In this document: positions 26,401 through 40,600 of the stretch, one piece after another
Layout: each line of letters starts with the position of its first letter
How positions within the stretch are numbered: position 1 is the stretch's first letter
Assembly: GCA_005408345.1 (NCBI GenBank)
Contig: SEMN01000125.1
Coordinates: 186,001 to 250,000 of the forward strand
DNA length: 64,000 nt
Source of the DNA: Macquaria australasica
Taxonomy: Eukaryota; Chordata; Actinopteri; Centrarchiformes; Percichthyidae
Reading direction: 5' to 3'
Translations under genes and position numbers: made by a program
The notes under the pieces: generated by a model
What the model was told of the DNA's origin: nothing
Database searches by the model: none
Seen by the model: the letters and a program-made list of their open reading frames with translations, nothing else

Positions 26401-29400
26401 CCCAGTGGTACATCTACAGTTGTCAGGGGGTATGTGGAACGTTTGTGGAGGAGCTCTGCTTTATTGGGGAAAGGAAGGTGAATATGTCACCTTGGGATCT
26501 GGGAAATTCTTATGGGCATTTTTCAATTTCACAGACGTTTAATAGATCAAACGATTAATTTAGATAATAATATGCAGATTAATGGGCCCTACTCCTCTTT
26601 TTCTTCAGCTACTCCCCCTCCTTCTTTTTTCCCATCACCAAGTTCACCATATGGAAATGACATGCAAGTTTGGGCCTCATAACACCCCCACCCCCTCCTC
26701 CCCTTTACCTCCCCCACTGCATAGGTTGCCGTGGCGACAGAGCTCCTGCTGTACGGCACTCACACACAATTCAAAGTGAAGCCAAGTGCACACACACCTT
26801 TTTTAGACAGCTATACATCCTTAATTATTTAGTGTGTCCATATTAATCCATATCTCCCCAGTAACTGCTTCTGTCACGGCTGGCCTACTTCTGAAAGCAC
26901 TTTCACACAGACCGCGGTTGGTTTGGCCTGGATCAGACCTGTATGCCTCTGTGTGGCTTTACAGGGACTAATCTAGATTTAGACCGACCCACTCGGCTGC
27001 ATCACAAGAACTCTGCCCGGTTGGGTTGCAGATATAAACAGACAGTAATGAGTGTAAATTTTCCTCATGGCAAAAAGACTTTGGTATCTGGTGTGTATCA
27101 TTTTAAGCAAGAAACTTAGTTTTTTTGCCATGCTAAATATAACATGTTATTCAGTGTTCTAAAACATAAACAATACATTTCAAAATTGAAGAGCAAAGGA
27201 AAAGTGCAGGTAAATGGTTACCAATCTCTCCACTGACAACAGACTCAGTGGACCAGATTGAGACGGCATGCTTTTTAAAGAGACAAACGTCGCCTTTTCT
27301 TGACTGGAACAACTTGCTCTCCGTGTATAGCATGTATAGCCCCCAGCTAAATGCAATGATTGCATGTCTGTGTCTAGGGGATGTCAAAAGGCATTCTGGG
27401 AAACATAGAAACTCAAAATGGCAACACAAAGTTAAAGTAAATTGTAACTATATGACAGAATGTAACAATAATAATAATTATTTATTTGTGTAGGTCTTTT
27501 CAAAAGCTGATATGCAAAGTGTATTTTACAGGGCAGAAGTGAAAGTACACTACATGGCCAAATGTTTGTGGACATTTCTGGTTTCATGGTTTGGGCATGG
27601 TCCCTTAGTTCCACCTGAGGGAAGTCTTAATGCTACAGCGTACAATGATATTATAGACGATGGTGTTCTTCCAACTTTGTGGCAACAGTTTGAGGAAGGT
27701 CCTTTTCTGTTTTGACTTGACAAAGCCCCGCGTGCACAAAGCCAGGTCCTTAAAGAAATGATTTCCCCAGTTTTGCATGGAAGAACTTGACTGGCCTGCA
27801 CAAAGCCCTGACCTCAACTCCATCCAACACCTTTGTGATGAACTGGAAAGTGGACTGTGTGCCAGGCCTTACGTCCCAACATCTGTGGCCAACCTCACTA
27901 ATGCTCTTGTGAGTGAATGGGAGCAGATTTTTCAGATTCCTTCTGAAACCAGAAGAGTGGAGGCTGTTATGGCAGCAGATTAAAGCCCACGGTTTGCCCA
28001 TCTTCAACAATCGGGTGTCCACATGCTTTTTGTTGTGTGTTTATGACAATAAAACATTAAAACGAGATTAAACTTGGTGATACATTGTGATATGTCATGG
28101 CTTATCTCTGCTACCAATTGTCTGGACTTCATAAACATTCAAACAACGAACAAATTTAGACAATCGTTCGAGAAAAAAATGTAAAAGTTTTTAGAAAAAA
28201 GAATACTTATAGCAAGTTAGAAATAATAAGTCTTAAATTGAAATCTAAAACCGCTTCAAAAAACTTCACTGATTTAGCATTGCACCCCTAAAACATAGCC
28301 AGACTCATAATCGACAGTTTAAAATAAATAAATAATCAAAATTGATGCAGCTCAACCAGATGCATCGTCTTTTTTATTCCACACGTTCTTCTTCCTTGAC
28401 CTGAAGCCTTCATTACCCACAATGCAACACCAGTGGCGTGCTAGTAGCGGCTAATGTAGCACATTCACATATACAGTAGTACTTCCCAAGACCTGCCTGT
28501 AAACAGACCTTGATGTGTAAAATCGTTGGAATTCCCCTTTAAGGTAAAGGCATGGTCATCCTTAGTTTTCTTTAACGACTCGCTTTTGGTGCTTTTCTCC
28601 TCCTCGTCCAGACGAGTTCAGGGAAGACCTACACCATGGGGACGGGCTTCGACGTCAACATCGTAGATGAGGAGCTGGGTATCATCCCCCGCGCCGTCCA
28701 CCACCTCTTCAAGGGCATCGAGGAGCGCCGACAAGCCGCCCAGGAGCAGGGACGCCCCGTGCCTGAGTTTAAGATCAACGCCCAGTTCCTCGAGGTACAC
28801 GCCCAGCTTCACTGCATCATAAATATTGTTTTCTTATTTTACCTGCTTCTTTAAGCTTGAAATTAAATAAGGCACACAACATGTAATCTTTCCCTCACAA
28901 GCATTAGGACAGGCTTTACAGAGATGTCATGGCTCGTTTAACAAGCTTTCACACCAGCGCTCCATCATTTGAAAATATCCACAGTTGAACTGCAGCAGCT
29001 GTCATCGGGGGTTAGGAGGTGTTGGGGATGGTGGTGATGGTGACTTAGTTTGGACAGGAAGAGTTAACAGGAATGATGTGAGTAGACAGTTGTGCCGGTC
29101 CATCAGACTGTGACATTGTTCACATTCCTGGAGAAGACCTGGAACTGGAGCGATGGATTAGTGGTGCCCAAGAAATATGGATATGGACAGACATGAGTCT
29201 CCAACAGTTACTATTCATATTCTTTCAATTTGACCTTTTTTACATGGCAACAGTTCATTATTTTTCCAGATTTTTTGAAATGACATTCAAAATCATCCTG
29301 AGACACTGGAACTTAAGTAAAATTCAGAGTGTTAAAGTCTTAAGGGCTAGCAGATGTTTTAGGGTAAATAAATCCTTTATTTTAGATTCTTTATTTAGCA

Positions 29401-32400
29401 GTCAGGGAGAAAACTGTACTATTAGCAGTAGATGATATGGTGATTGGCCGAGAGCTTATATTGAATCAAGGCAAATATCACCAAACAAATACTTCAGTCT
29501 GACTCTAATGAAATTATACTTGGCCTTTATGTCTTTTTTATAGAACTACTCTATCACACCTGAATACTAAACTGAAATATTTCTTTCATCCAGCATCACC
29601 TTTCCAAAATTCTATTTTTGTCCCCCTCACTTTTATAGTTTCAGGTTGATTTTCTTACTAAAGTCTCTCTGAACGTTGTCCTCTTCTTGTCCTGCCACAG
29701 TGGACCAGAGGACAGAAGATCTGAGTTGATAAAAAAAGTTAAAATACACTCATCTGAGTCGCTTTCACTTATTACCGTGTGCTCAAAGCAATGAGCTTAA
29801 CGAGTAGCGAGTTTGGTCTCTCGGGCCACATACAGGCTGCTGAAAGTAATACCTCCAGGCACTACTTACGGCTGAATAAAAGGCATTGCCAACAAACAAT
29901 TGTACATTTTATTTACAGATAATATTCTCCTAAAAAGACGCTAGAATTGAACATGAGTCACAGACAAGACGGTAAAGCACAGTGCCCTTTGTAGTAAAGA
30001 TGCAAATACATTATATCTTAAGTATCAGGTGTCTATAAAGGAAACAAAAAATGATTTTTACAAAACCCAGGTTTACATAGCATGTTTTGTTATACTACCA
30101 TTATTAATTAGTAGTTCTGTAAATTCACTTTGCAAAGAGCAGATCGACTTAATTTCACAAATTTCACCAACATTGTTTAGTCAAAAATAAGCTGGAGTTG
30201 TTGGTCTTGCTTCTTTATTTTTGGTTCTAAATGCATTTTGGTCCTAAATGCAAGCTAAGGTGGTAGTACAAAGATCTGAAATGTTTTGAATTTGAAACAT
30301 TCGGATATTCTGTGAATTTTGATGTATCTGCCTGGTTAATTTTCTGTGTGTGTTTTTGCGTCCCATAGCTTTATAATGAGGAAGTTCTGGACCTGTTTGA
30401 CTCCACACGAGACATGAAGCAGAAATCTCACATCAAGATCCACGAAGACGCCACCGGGGGAATCTACACAGTCGGAGTGACCACACGGACCGTGTCCTCC
30501 GAGGCCGAGGTAACAGAGTGCATGAATGCATTACTGAATGGGCCTGCTGGGCACGGCTTCACCTGCAAAAGGTCACTGAAATAAACACAAAACAACTATA
30601 AAGAGATGTATAATGACCACAAAGGCATGCCAAATGACTACAGAGATGTAAATTAACTACAAAAAGACACAAAATGACTACAAAGACACCCAAAATGACC
30701 AAAAAGAGGTGCAAAATGACCAAAAAGAGGTGCAAAATGACCAAAAAGAGATGCAAAAGTACCAAGAAGAGTTGTCAAACGATGACAGAGATGTAAAACA
30801 ACCACGAAATGACTACAAAGACGACCAAAAATGACCAAAACGTGACACAAAACGACTACTAACAGCATCTCTTTCAGTCTGGGTGTCTTGCTCCTATATA
30901 GTAGGAGTGGTGTGGCCTGTGACATGTCAGTGCCCAGGGGCCCATTGTCCCATAATCCGTCCTTAACAGAGTGTGTGTATAACAAACATCTTGCCCATTG
31001 TAACTGCCATTATTAATGCAGTGGAGTTTGAATATGTTGGTGTAAATCTGTCTGATTACTGAACTAAGATGGGCCTTTACATAAAACGCTGCTGCTCAAA
31101 TCTAAGAACTTTTTATGTGGGTCAGATGCAGACTATTATCAAATTACTACATTTTGTAAGGTTTATTAATGGATGTACACTCTTGACTGTGACCCTCTTT
31201 GCCACCACAAGGCCTTTACAAATATGCTTTAATTCATTCATGATTCATGTATTATTCGTTCCTGCACTGGTGTTTACTTTCATAAATGCCAGATTGTATT
31301 TGTTGTTGTTGTATTTGTTCCCAGCTGTATCAAAGGGAGTCGGACCAGTGCGTTAATATTTAAAGCTTTTTCTCTGCCTGTTCAGATGATGCAGTGCCTG
31401 AAGCTGGGCGCTCTGTCCCGCACCACAGCCAGCACTCAGATGAACGTCCAGAGCTCTCGATCCCACGCCATCTTCACCATCCACCTGTGCCAAGTTCGCG
31501 TCTGTGCCTCCGACAATGTTAGTGCAGTCTCTCAGTATCACCTGACAATATGACAAATCCAGTACTTAAACTATAAAAATGAACTTTAAAGTTTAAATCT
31601 TGCCAGTTTGCTGTAAACATTTTTAAAAATAATGTGTCAGATGGCAGAAAACATTAAGATGACACCGTTATTGGAGCGTAGACATTGAGGATATTGCAAG
31701 GGTAGCACAGTGCTGTGCTAACAGTGTTTGTGTGTGTCATCGTCACTCAGCAAGAAACTGAGACCGACAACAGAGTCTCCAACGGAAACTCTGAGATGGA
31801 CGAATACGAGACGCTGACGGCCAAGTTTCACTTCGTGGACCTGGCCGGCTCCGAGAGGCTGAAGAGAACCGGAGCGACGGGCGATCGAGCCAAAGAGGGC
31901 ATCTCCATCAACTGTGGACTGGTGAGCTTCTCCCACCTCTGCATCACTCCAGCAGGATTTGTAAAGTCACTCAGTGAAGCATAGAAGCCAGAGCTACTGA
32001 TAATCTGGAGTTTGACCGCCATCTAGTGGCAGAATTTCATAAATGTCCGTCCTGCACTCAAAGCGCACCAGGTCATCACTATGCAACTGGAAAAGTAGTG
32101 CACAGAAAATTTTGTTGTTAGAGCTACTAGTGGCATGATTTACTGAATAAAAACCCTTTAACATGATCTCTACTATTTTACTCAACAACATGCACAAGCT
32201 GAAGACCAGTGAATTTGTTGACTGGAGAAAGACTAAGAGAAACTTCAGCTGCAGTGTCACTGTTCTCTTTCTTGAAGAGAGGACACATGAAAAGTATTTT
32301 AAATAATTTGTAGGGTTTTATTTGCCTCTGTGTACTTGGCTTTGTGGAGTATTTTGAGATGTGTTTTCCAGATGGAGAAAGTCAGCACAATTGATAAATG

Positions 32401-34606
32401 TAGTGGTAAAGGCAGGGAACTTTACAAATGGAGCACCGGGAAAATATGAAGTTGTGTTTAACAAATTTTTTGCACACATTTATTGCATTTGATGGAAGTT
32501 CATTGTACAACCCCTGCAAGCCCAGCTGAGGTGAACACCAAGGTTGCTTCTGCCAGACAGAGAATCTTTTAAGACTTGTTAATGTTTTGTTAATGATCCA
32601 AAAGAAAAGTCATGGAATAAAATGCAACAGCGATGAACCCTGTTTAGGTGCACATGTTCATATATTAGATTTTTATTGTGCCCTTTATAAATTCCAGTTT
32701 CATACTGTACACAGTAAACTGCTGCATCACCTTGAAATGTGTTTCTCCTCTTTGCTCCCCTCTCTGTTGCTGCAGCTCGCTCTGGGGAATGTAATCAGTG
32801 CTTTGGGTGACAGAGGCAAGCGGTCCTCACACGTGCCTTACAGAGACTCCAAACTCACCCGACTTCTCCAGGACTCATTAGGAGGAAACAGGTTGGTGGA
32901 CAACTGATTACTTTTTTTTCCTCAAGTACCATCTGTGTCATTTTCCTGTTGGTGGTCGATGGTTTCAAAGATTTTTTAAAATTTTTTAAATCACCAAACC
33001 AAACTTGGAAAAAAATAATTCAACCCCACAACTTGTCATAATGATATTTATGCAAACATGCATTGCAGAATAAAGGAACATATAAGGATAAAATGTTTAT
33101 TAGACTACTCATCTTAAATGAAGTCCTGCCCCTGATGGCATTTCTTAGTAAAGAATATGCAAAACAGTGGGGGGAATATACAATATTTGACAACATAGCA
33201 TGCCAACTATTGATGTGCATTATTTGGTTAGGAACAGGAAGAATATTCAGAAAAGAACTGGACCTTTTTAAGACAGCTGAAAGTCATTAGTAGTGTACTG
33301 AAATCAAAATATCACTGATACTTCCACATTGCAAAAAGCTTGCAGTGTTTTATCAGAATTAAAGATCCACTTTCTGGAGCAAAGCTCTCTGGTGTCCTGT
33401 ACTTACACATAAGCTTACATAGTGTGTTTTGTCTTTGCTTGCTTTCACTCTTTTTGAGTATAATACATATTTCTAAAATGTATCATACATCGAACTCAGA
33501 GTGTAAAAAACTATATCAGTCTTTGTCAGAACTGTGCAGCTGGACTGAGCATGAATAAATGTCCGCCTCCTTCTTGTCTCAGCCAAACAGTGATGATCGC
33601 GTGCATCAGCCCGTCTGACCGGGACTTCATGGAGACGCTGAACACATTAAAGTATGCCAACCGAGCCCGCAACATCAAGAACAAGGTGATGGTGAACCAG
33701 GACAAGGCCAGCCAGCAGATCAGCGCTCTGAGGACGGAGATCGCTCGACTGCAGATGGAGCTGATGGAGTACAAGACGGTAACGAGAGAGGAGGAGTTCA
33801 AAGGGCAGGGAGTGCTTTGTGTAGATTTAATTTTAGAGAGTAACAAGCTGTCTTCTGTGTTGCCTCCTCCTCTCCCCCTTCAGGGTAAACGCATGGCGGG
33901 TGAGGACGGCGTGGAGAGCTTCAGCGACATGTTCCACGAGAACTCCATGCTGCAGACGGAGAACAGCAACCTGAGGGTGAGAGTGAAGGCCATGCAGGAG
34001 ACCATCGACGCCCAGAGGGCACGGCTCACCCAGCTGCTCAGTGACCAGGCCAACCAGGCGCTCGCCAGGGCAGGTAGGTTGGAACCTGCAGACTCGAAGT
34101 CTTTTGGCAAATAAGTATTCCACAAGATAATTGTTATTATTTTTTCATTCTTTTGTCTCCATCTTTGGTGTGAAGAGATCGATTCTGCTCATTGCAAAGT
34201 CACAGTGAATTCGTGATTGGCACGTTTTTTCTCTCTTCCTCTTTCTCATCCAAATTCTTCTTGATGTTCTTCCAGGTGAAGGTGGAACTGAAGAAATTGG
34301 AAACATGATTGAGAGTTACATCAAAGAGATTGAAGACCTCAGGTAAACAACTCAAACTGTAGGTTATGTAAATGCTAACTGTGCCGCTATTCCACTCTAC
34401 AGATTTATTCTATAGGATATAATAGTAAAACTTTATAATAATCTATAGTTTTTTTGTTAGTTTGTACACAAAACATTACATTATTGTACATTTTTGTATA
34501 ATTATTTACTAACGGAAAAGAATACAACACCTGCTAATGGATGTGCAAACTGTGACTGTTGAATGTTTCTCCAAACTATTTTTCCGAAGATTTAATTTAT
34601 GGTTTG

Positions 34607-34674
<68 letters not shown>

Positions 34675-37600
34675 ATGGAGTTTTGACCTCTTCAGACTTT
34701 TTCCTTTCTCCATGCACCTTGGAAGTAGGTGAAGTTGTGCCAGAAACCCCGACTTGTTTTCTAACATTTTCCTGGAGCTGACTCACCAATAACTTTTAGT
34801 TGTTTTTTTTCTGGCTGCTATCAGCTCCTTTCTTTCTGTTGCATTGCATTGTGGGACGATAGTGTGTCCAATCAAGAGAATTCTGTGCACATTTCAACAT
34901 CTTTGATTATACTTAACTTACTTAACTACTTTTCCAGTCTGAATGCACTGCATACACAAACCTTACTTAGATTTAGTATGTTGTATGGAACTGGAACACA
35001 GTTGCTGCAGTTTGTTTGTTTGTCTCAACACCCTCTTTTCTCTTTTGCCTGAATATATACTTAATATACAGTTTGGTACTCAACCCCCTTATTGATCAAG
35101 GCCTCCACCTCTCAAATGACTCTTACGTGTGTTGTGACATCTGAGCAAATATAAAAGATGTCAATTTGTTAATAGTACTTAAACATTGATTTAACCTGCA
35201 CTCCTGCACTGTTGACCAAAGAAGTGGGTATGAGACAGGAGAAACATGACAGCCCACAATGCATCATACGTCAGTCTCTAGAGTATTTTTGGACTCTAAA
35301 AGTCAGAAATATTTACTTCAAGAGCAAGAGTGAAAGGAGGCATGGAAATAATAGAGAGATGACATTTTTGGAATATGCTTTGGGACTCCTCCTTAAGATT
35401 TGGTACACATGACAACACTAAAAATTACAAAAGATGTATTTTCAAATCTGTGTTTCCTCCTGTTTGTGTCCCTGGGTTTCACCCTCAGAGCCAAACTCCT
35501 GGAAAGCGAGGCTGTGAACGAGCATTTGAGGAAGAATCTATCCCGTGCCTCCAACCGTCAGTCGTTCTACGGAGGGCCCAGCTCCTTCTCCTCCACAGTG
35601 CTGGCCCCCGAGAAGGAGACCTCTGACATCATCGAACTCGCCAAGAAAGACCTGGAGAAACTGAAGAAACGAGAAAAAAAGAAAAAGAAAAGGTAACACG
35701 GCTGTTGTAGACGTACCGTGTCGTTTGTCACTGATCTAAAACGTGTTGTTGCAGGTGTGCACACATCTGAATAAGTTTCAAACTGGAATTATTTTGTGAT
35801 TTTTATCCTAAACCATTCAAAATGTCTCAAAGGCATATCACTGAATGCTTCACCCAGAAGTCAGTTTGACTTGTTATACATTTTGATAAAAAATATGGCA
35901 ACAATTCAAGATTTTGTGCATTGGAACATGCAGATTTAAAAGCCTGTGGACCTTAGTCATGATTTGTAAACTGAGACACCATATAGCTAATAGATGCTTA
36001 AATGATTTATTTGCAGTTTTATTGACTTCATTTATAGACATGAAACAATTAATAACATACACATTTAATGTTTGTAATGTAGATTAAAGGTGGGGTAGGC
36101 AGCATTTTTTGGGCGTCATTTGGCAAAAATTCCATAATAACCGTTCAGCATATTGTAATTCAAGTGGCTGAGAGCAAACTTGTACTTCTGCACCTCCTCT
36201 TGGCTCTGTTTTCAGGCTTCAGAAAATGTAGCCCGTGACGGGAGACTTTGGCCAATCACAGGTCATTTCAGAGAGAGGGCGCGTTTCTATTGGCTGTTCT
36301 ACAAATGCAGATGTGCGTGCACATCCTTTCACACGGTGAAAGCCTGATTCAGTGGCGGAAAATCCTGCAACTTGTGTTACATTTCCAATACCTCCTTTGC
36401 CTGCAGCAGCGTATAGTACAAAACAACACGTCCCGGCTCCACACGGAGCTTCAGGCTCATTATGTTCGATGACATGGCGCTCGTAACGACGAGTGGCAAA
36501 GAGGTATGATGACAAACAGTGAGGAATAACTTTTGAGGGGGAACAGTGGCGTGTGTGGTGTACTAGCCTCTCTTCCTGCTGCTGGACAGCGTTGCAGCTG
36601 TGTCTGAAGCCTGGGGCGCTCTGCTCTGTGGCCGCAAAGCGCTAGAGGGGCGACTTTGAGAAGACAAGTCGCGGCGAGAGCGACTGGGGTCTCGGTGAGG
36701 CTCACGCTGTGGAGAGCGAGCCCAAAAGCATGAGGTTTCGCAGGGAAACCAACTCCTTCTGCCGCCAGTCAAATTTGTGCGTTTGGTGGGAGGGGCTTAG
36801 TGGAGTGAGAGAGAGGTGGAAGGTTTTGCATAGGTTGCACAAATTTTGCCTACCCCAGCTTTAATATTAGGACAGTATTGTAGTGCTGATAAACATAAGA
36901 AGTTTCACTGTAAGGAGTAATTCCTGATGAGAAATTTACAACAGCGTTAGAGAGTGATCAGAGGCTCCAGGTTGGAAATGATCAGAGTTGTGCTGAGGGG
37001 CACTTTAGGGGAGGATAAAAGGTGGGCTTTTTAGTGCAGAGCTTCCTCTGACCATTCTTCCCTCCATTCTTCCTTCCTTCCTTCGTTCATCTCTTGCTTC
37101 CTTCTCTCGTTTGACCCTTCACCCCTCCCTGAAGACTCCAGCAGCTGTTGGAGGAGAGAGAGAGGGAGGAAAGGGAGGAGGTGGTGGAGGAGGTTGAGGA
37201 CGCCAGGTTTGTCAGAGCTTTCACCCTCCTGTTGCCATTCCCATCCTTTGTTTCCCCTAATTCAGCATTTTATTTTACTTTATTTTTATGTTGGGCAGGT
37301 ATTTCCCCACCTGGAGTGAGACTCGCTACCATAGAAGCACTTCCCTTCCATAAAACACCATTTCTTACTATATAATAAGCTCTTATCTCTCTTTGGATCT
37401 TCAGTGTGAACCCCTGAGCTCATTCATTGACCCATCACGCTACATCCTTGCTTCCTATTGCATCTTTTTTTTTAAATGTTTTTACTGACCTTGTAATAGG
37501 TGTTAAAGGCAACCTGGAACTTGAAAGTGTCTGTTATGAGAGATTTTCACAGTTCATGCTTTTATGAAAACATTTTCCCGTTCAGATTATTAATGTTGAA

Positions 37601-40600
37601 GGTTTGAAACTTCCTAAAATGTGTTGAAAGTGCCCTTTTTTTAAAGTTGAGCGCACAGGCAAAAAATGTATCTTCTTCTGTTTTGGTTATCCAGATGATT
37701 TTGTGACTGTCACACACTGACAGTCACAAAACACCACCTAATCATTGCTAACCCTCTGTGGATAAAATATTTATCCAACAGATCTGCTTTGTGGACTTGA
37801 TTCACAAATTATTATTTATTTATTTTATTTTTTTGCGCTGCATATTCCTTCCATGGTTTTTTGCTTTTGCTGGTTTTGTTCAGACTCTGATGAGATGCCT
37901 CCCTCCTTTTTGTTAAAAAGATACACTGTCTTTTCCACAAACAAGCTCATTAAAACGTAGCAGCAGCATCTCTGTGTTCAGCTTTATAGTTCACCATGTC
38001 AGGAGATGATGCTTAAGGCTCTCTGTATATGTTTTATAGTACATGTAAAAGAGGCATTTTCTTCCAAGTGTCTACAAATATATCTCAGGAAATTAAGTCC
38101 TCAACAGTTGGCAGCTTTATTGCTATCCATCAAAAAGCTTGTTTTCTAAAGGACGGTGTAATTTCTTGATGAACTGTGCTATGCATTATGCGGTTTACAA
38201 AACTTAAGCTGTGCAAACTAAAAAAATATGAAACAATGTCTTTTATTACCTGCAGATGTTTTGTTAGAAATATGCTTCTTGTTTAAATGCGTGTTACAGT
38301 TCCTATGGAGGTGTACCGTGTGTGTTCTGCTCAGTAAACATTCATGGCACAGTCACAGAAGATAAAAGATGTCCTTTGACTCTTAAACGCGTCTGAATCT
38401 TTCAGTGCCAACAAGGAGGAAGTTCCTGACAACGAGCAAGAAAAGGGCACAGAGAAGGAAATGACGGAGCGAGTCAGTGAGGACGCAGAAATGGTATGAG
38501 CGCCTCTTGTTTCGTCTTTACATTGAAATACATTAAAGAGTGCCCTCAGATATGAAGTTATGAGTATGTTATCTTGTAGGAGGTCCAGGAAGGCAGCGAC
38601 CACGAGGAAGGAGAAGAGGAGGAGGAGGAGGATGAAGAAGAGATGGATGTGGAGGAGAGCTCAGATGATTCTGACTCTGAGTCAGATGAAAAAGGTATGA
38701 GGGACAGTGTCCGCCCGGTCTCTCACTCATTCAGCTTAATGGGCTGCTGGTTCTCCACAAGGGGGCACTGTTCAATCATTGACAGACCAGTTTCACACAA
38801 GCCCACCGACACCACATTAAACTGTGTTTTGGGGACATTCACACCTACATGTAGAGCTGACCACTCGTTGCATTAAAGATGCAGGAACACTGCGAAGTGC
38901 CAAATAAGGAGCGATGACCTTCGCTGCAACATTTACTCATCTTCTTTTTATAACCTTTGTAACATTGTAACATTTTAACTACTATAAAAGGAAGCCATAT
39001 GATACATATGTAATTAGAGCTGCAACAATTAGTTTGTTTGTTTATCGAAAGAAAATTAATTGCCAACTATTTTGATAATTGATTAATCGTTTCAGTCATT
39101 TTTCAAGCAAAACTGTCAAACATTTTCTGGTTCCAGCTTCTTAAATGTGAGGATTTGCTGCTTTTCCTTGTCATGTATGACAGTAAATGAAGAGTCTTTG
39201 GGTTTTGGCCAAAAGAAGCAATTTGAAGACGTCACTTTGGGCTCTGAAAAAATTCTGATGAACATTTTTTCATTCAATCGATTAATTGTGAAAATAATCG
39301 GCAGATTAGACGATTATGAAAATAATCGTTAGTTGCAGCCCTAGATGTAATATCCATGTAATTAGGAGCACACTGACAGTAGTTGTTAAGATGGTATTAC
39401 AACCCCGAAACACTTGTCAGGGAAGGAAAGTGACATTTAGCGACTTCATATGGCTTGCATTTAATTTGCAGAAAACAATCAGCATACCTCAGCGTAGTTT
39501 TTTTTTTTTTTAATACAAACTTAAAAAAACAAAACATAAGTGAGGTCATTAATGAGACAAAAGAAAAAGATTTAGTAGATAAAATAATTCGAAATGGGCA
39601 TGTACTGTACAAGCATCTTTTTTTTTTTTTTTCAATATAATAATATTAAAAAAAACATTATGTATGCATAGTTACAAATATCCAGTGTTACATATATAAT
39701 TAATGAACAAACAATATTAAAATGAATAAAAATAAATAAAATTAAGCCCCATTACATAAATGGTGAAATAATAATAATATTGAAAAAAAGCATCTTTTAA
39801 CACGCATCTTTTAATCTGACCATGTGTGTCCAACAGAGAACTTCCAGGCCGACCTGGCCAACATCACCTGCGAGATCGCCATCAAGCAGAAGCTGATCGA
39901 CGAGCTGGAGAACAGCCAGCGGCGCCTGCACACGCTCAAGCAGCAGTACGAACAGAAGCTGATGATGCTGCAGTGCAAGATCAGGGACACCCAGTTGGAG
40001 AGGGACCGCGTCCTCCATAACATGAGTAAGACCAGGATGCACTGTACTAATACACCATCATCATCATCATTTCATCGTTTATCCACTCATGCAACATCCA
40101 ACATTTGATGTCGGTGCCTTTTGATCGGTTTATTTCAGTCTTATAACAGAGTATATTTAAGTTCCTGCTTGGCCTACTTGTATTTGGAAGAATGTATCTC
40201 TTTCCCTGCTCGTTTGATCTCAGTTTTTGTTCTTTAGTAATGAAAAAAAACACTGCTGATCGCTCCAGACTTTATGTACTTCAGAGAATCCTTTAAAGTC
40301 AGTTGTGAATGCGCTTCGCCAGCAGCCAGACGATGACAGCACTAATGGATCAAAGCATTGTCTGTTTTCAGCTTGTCTAATTTATAAAAAAAAAAAAAAA
40401 AAAAAAACTTTTTGTCAACTGAAGATCAAGGTTTCTGACTGTATAAACCATTGGAGAAAATATGTTTGTATCTGCAATGCCATGTGGGTAACTCTTCCAA
40501 ATAAAAGCGATTGTTTTACATTTAAACATTTTTACTGCATTATTGCATTCTGTCTTTTTTTACAGAAGGTCAGTTTTCCATGATTTTTGTGTTGCATACT

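Larger units (their letters stand above)
24973..28611 (+). other. kif21a: Intron 2 (3.6 kb, GC-AG), repeat-rich
   Basis: Holds a TTAA-flanked foldback element (25161-25409), a broken THAP-domain sequence (about 25569-25795) and a Tc1-like element (27545-28040). No kif21a exon lies inside: exons 2 and 3 join in phase 0 within the P-loop. Confidence 0.85.

Noticed and set aside
28618..28812. Minus-strand open frame opposite exon 3
   Set aside because: Antisense shadow of a GC-rich coding exon. The same holds opposite exons 5, 6, 9, 15, 16 and 23.
30583..30860. Regularly spaced repeats that might suggest a CRISPR-like array
   Set aside because: The units are contiguous 21-bp tandem copies without unique spacers, in a vertebrate intron; it is a minisatellite.
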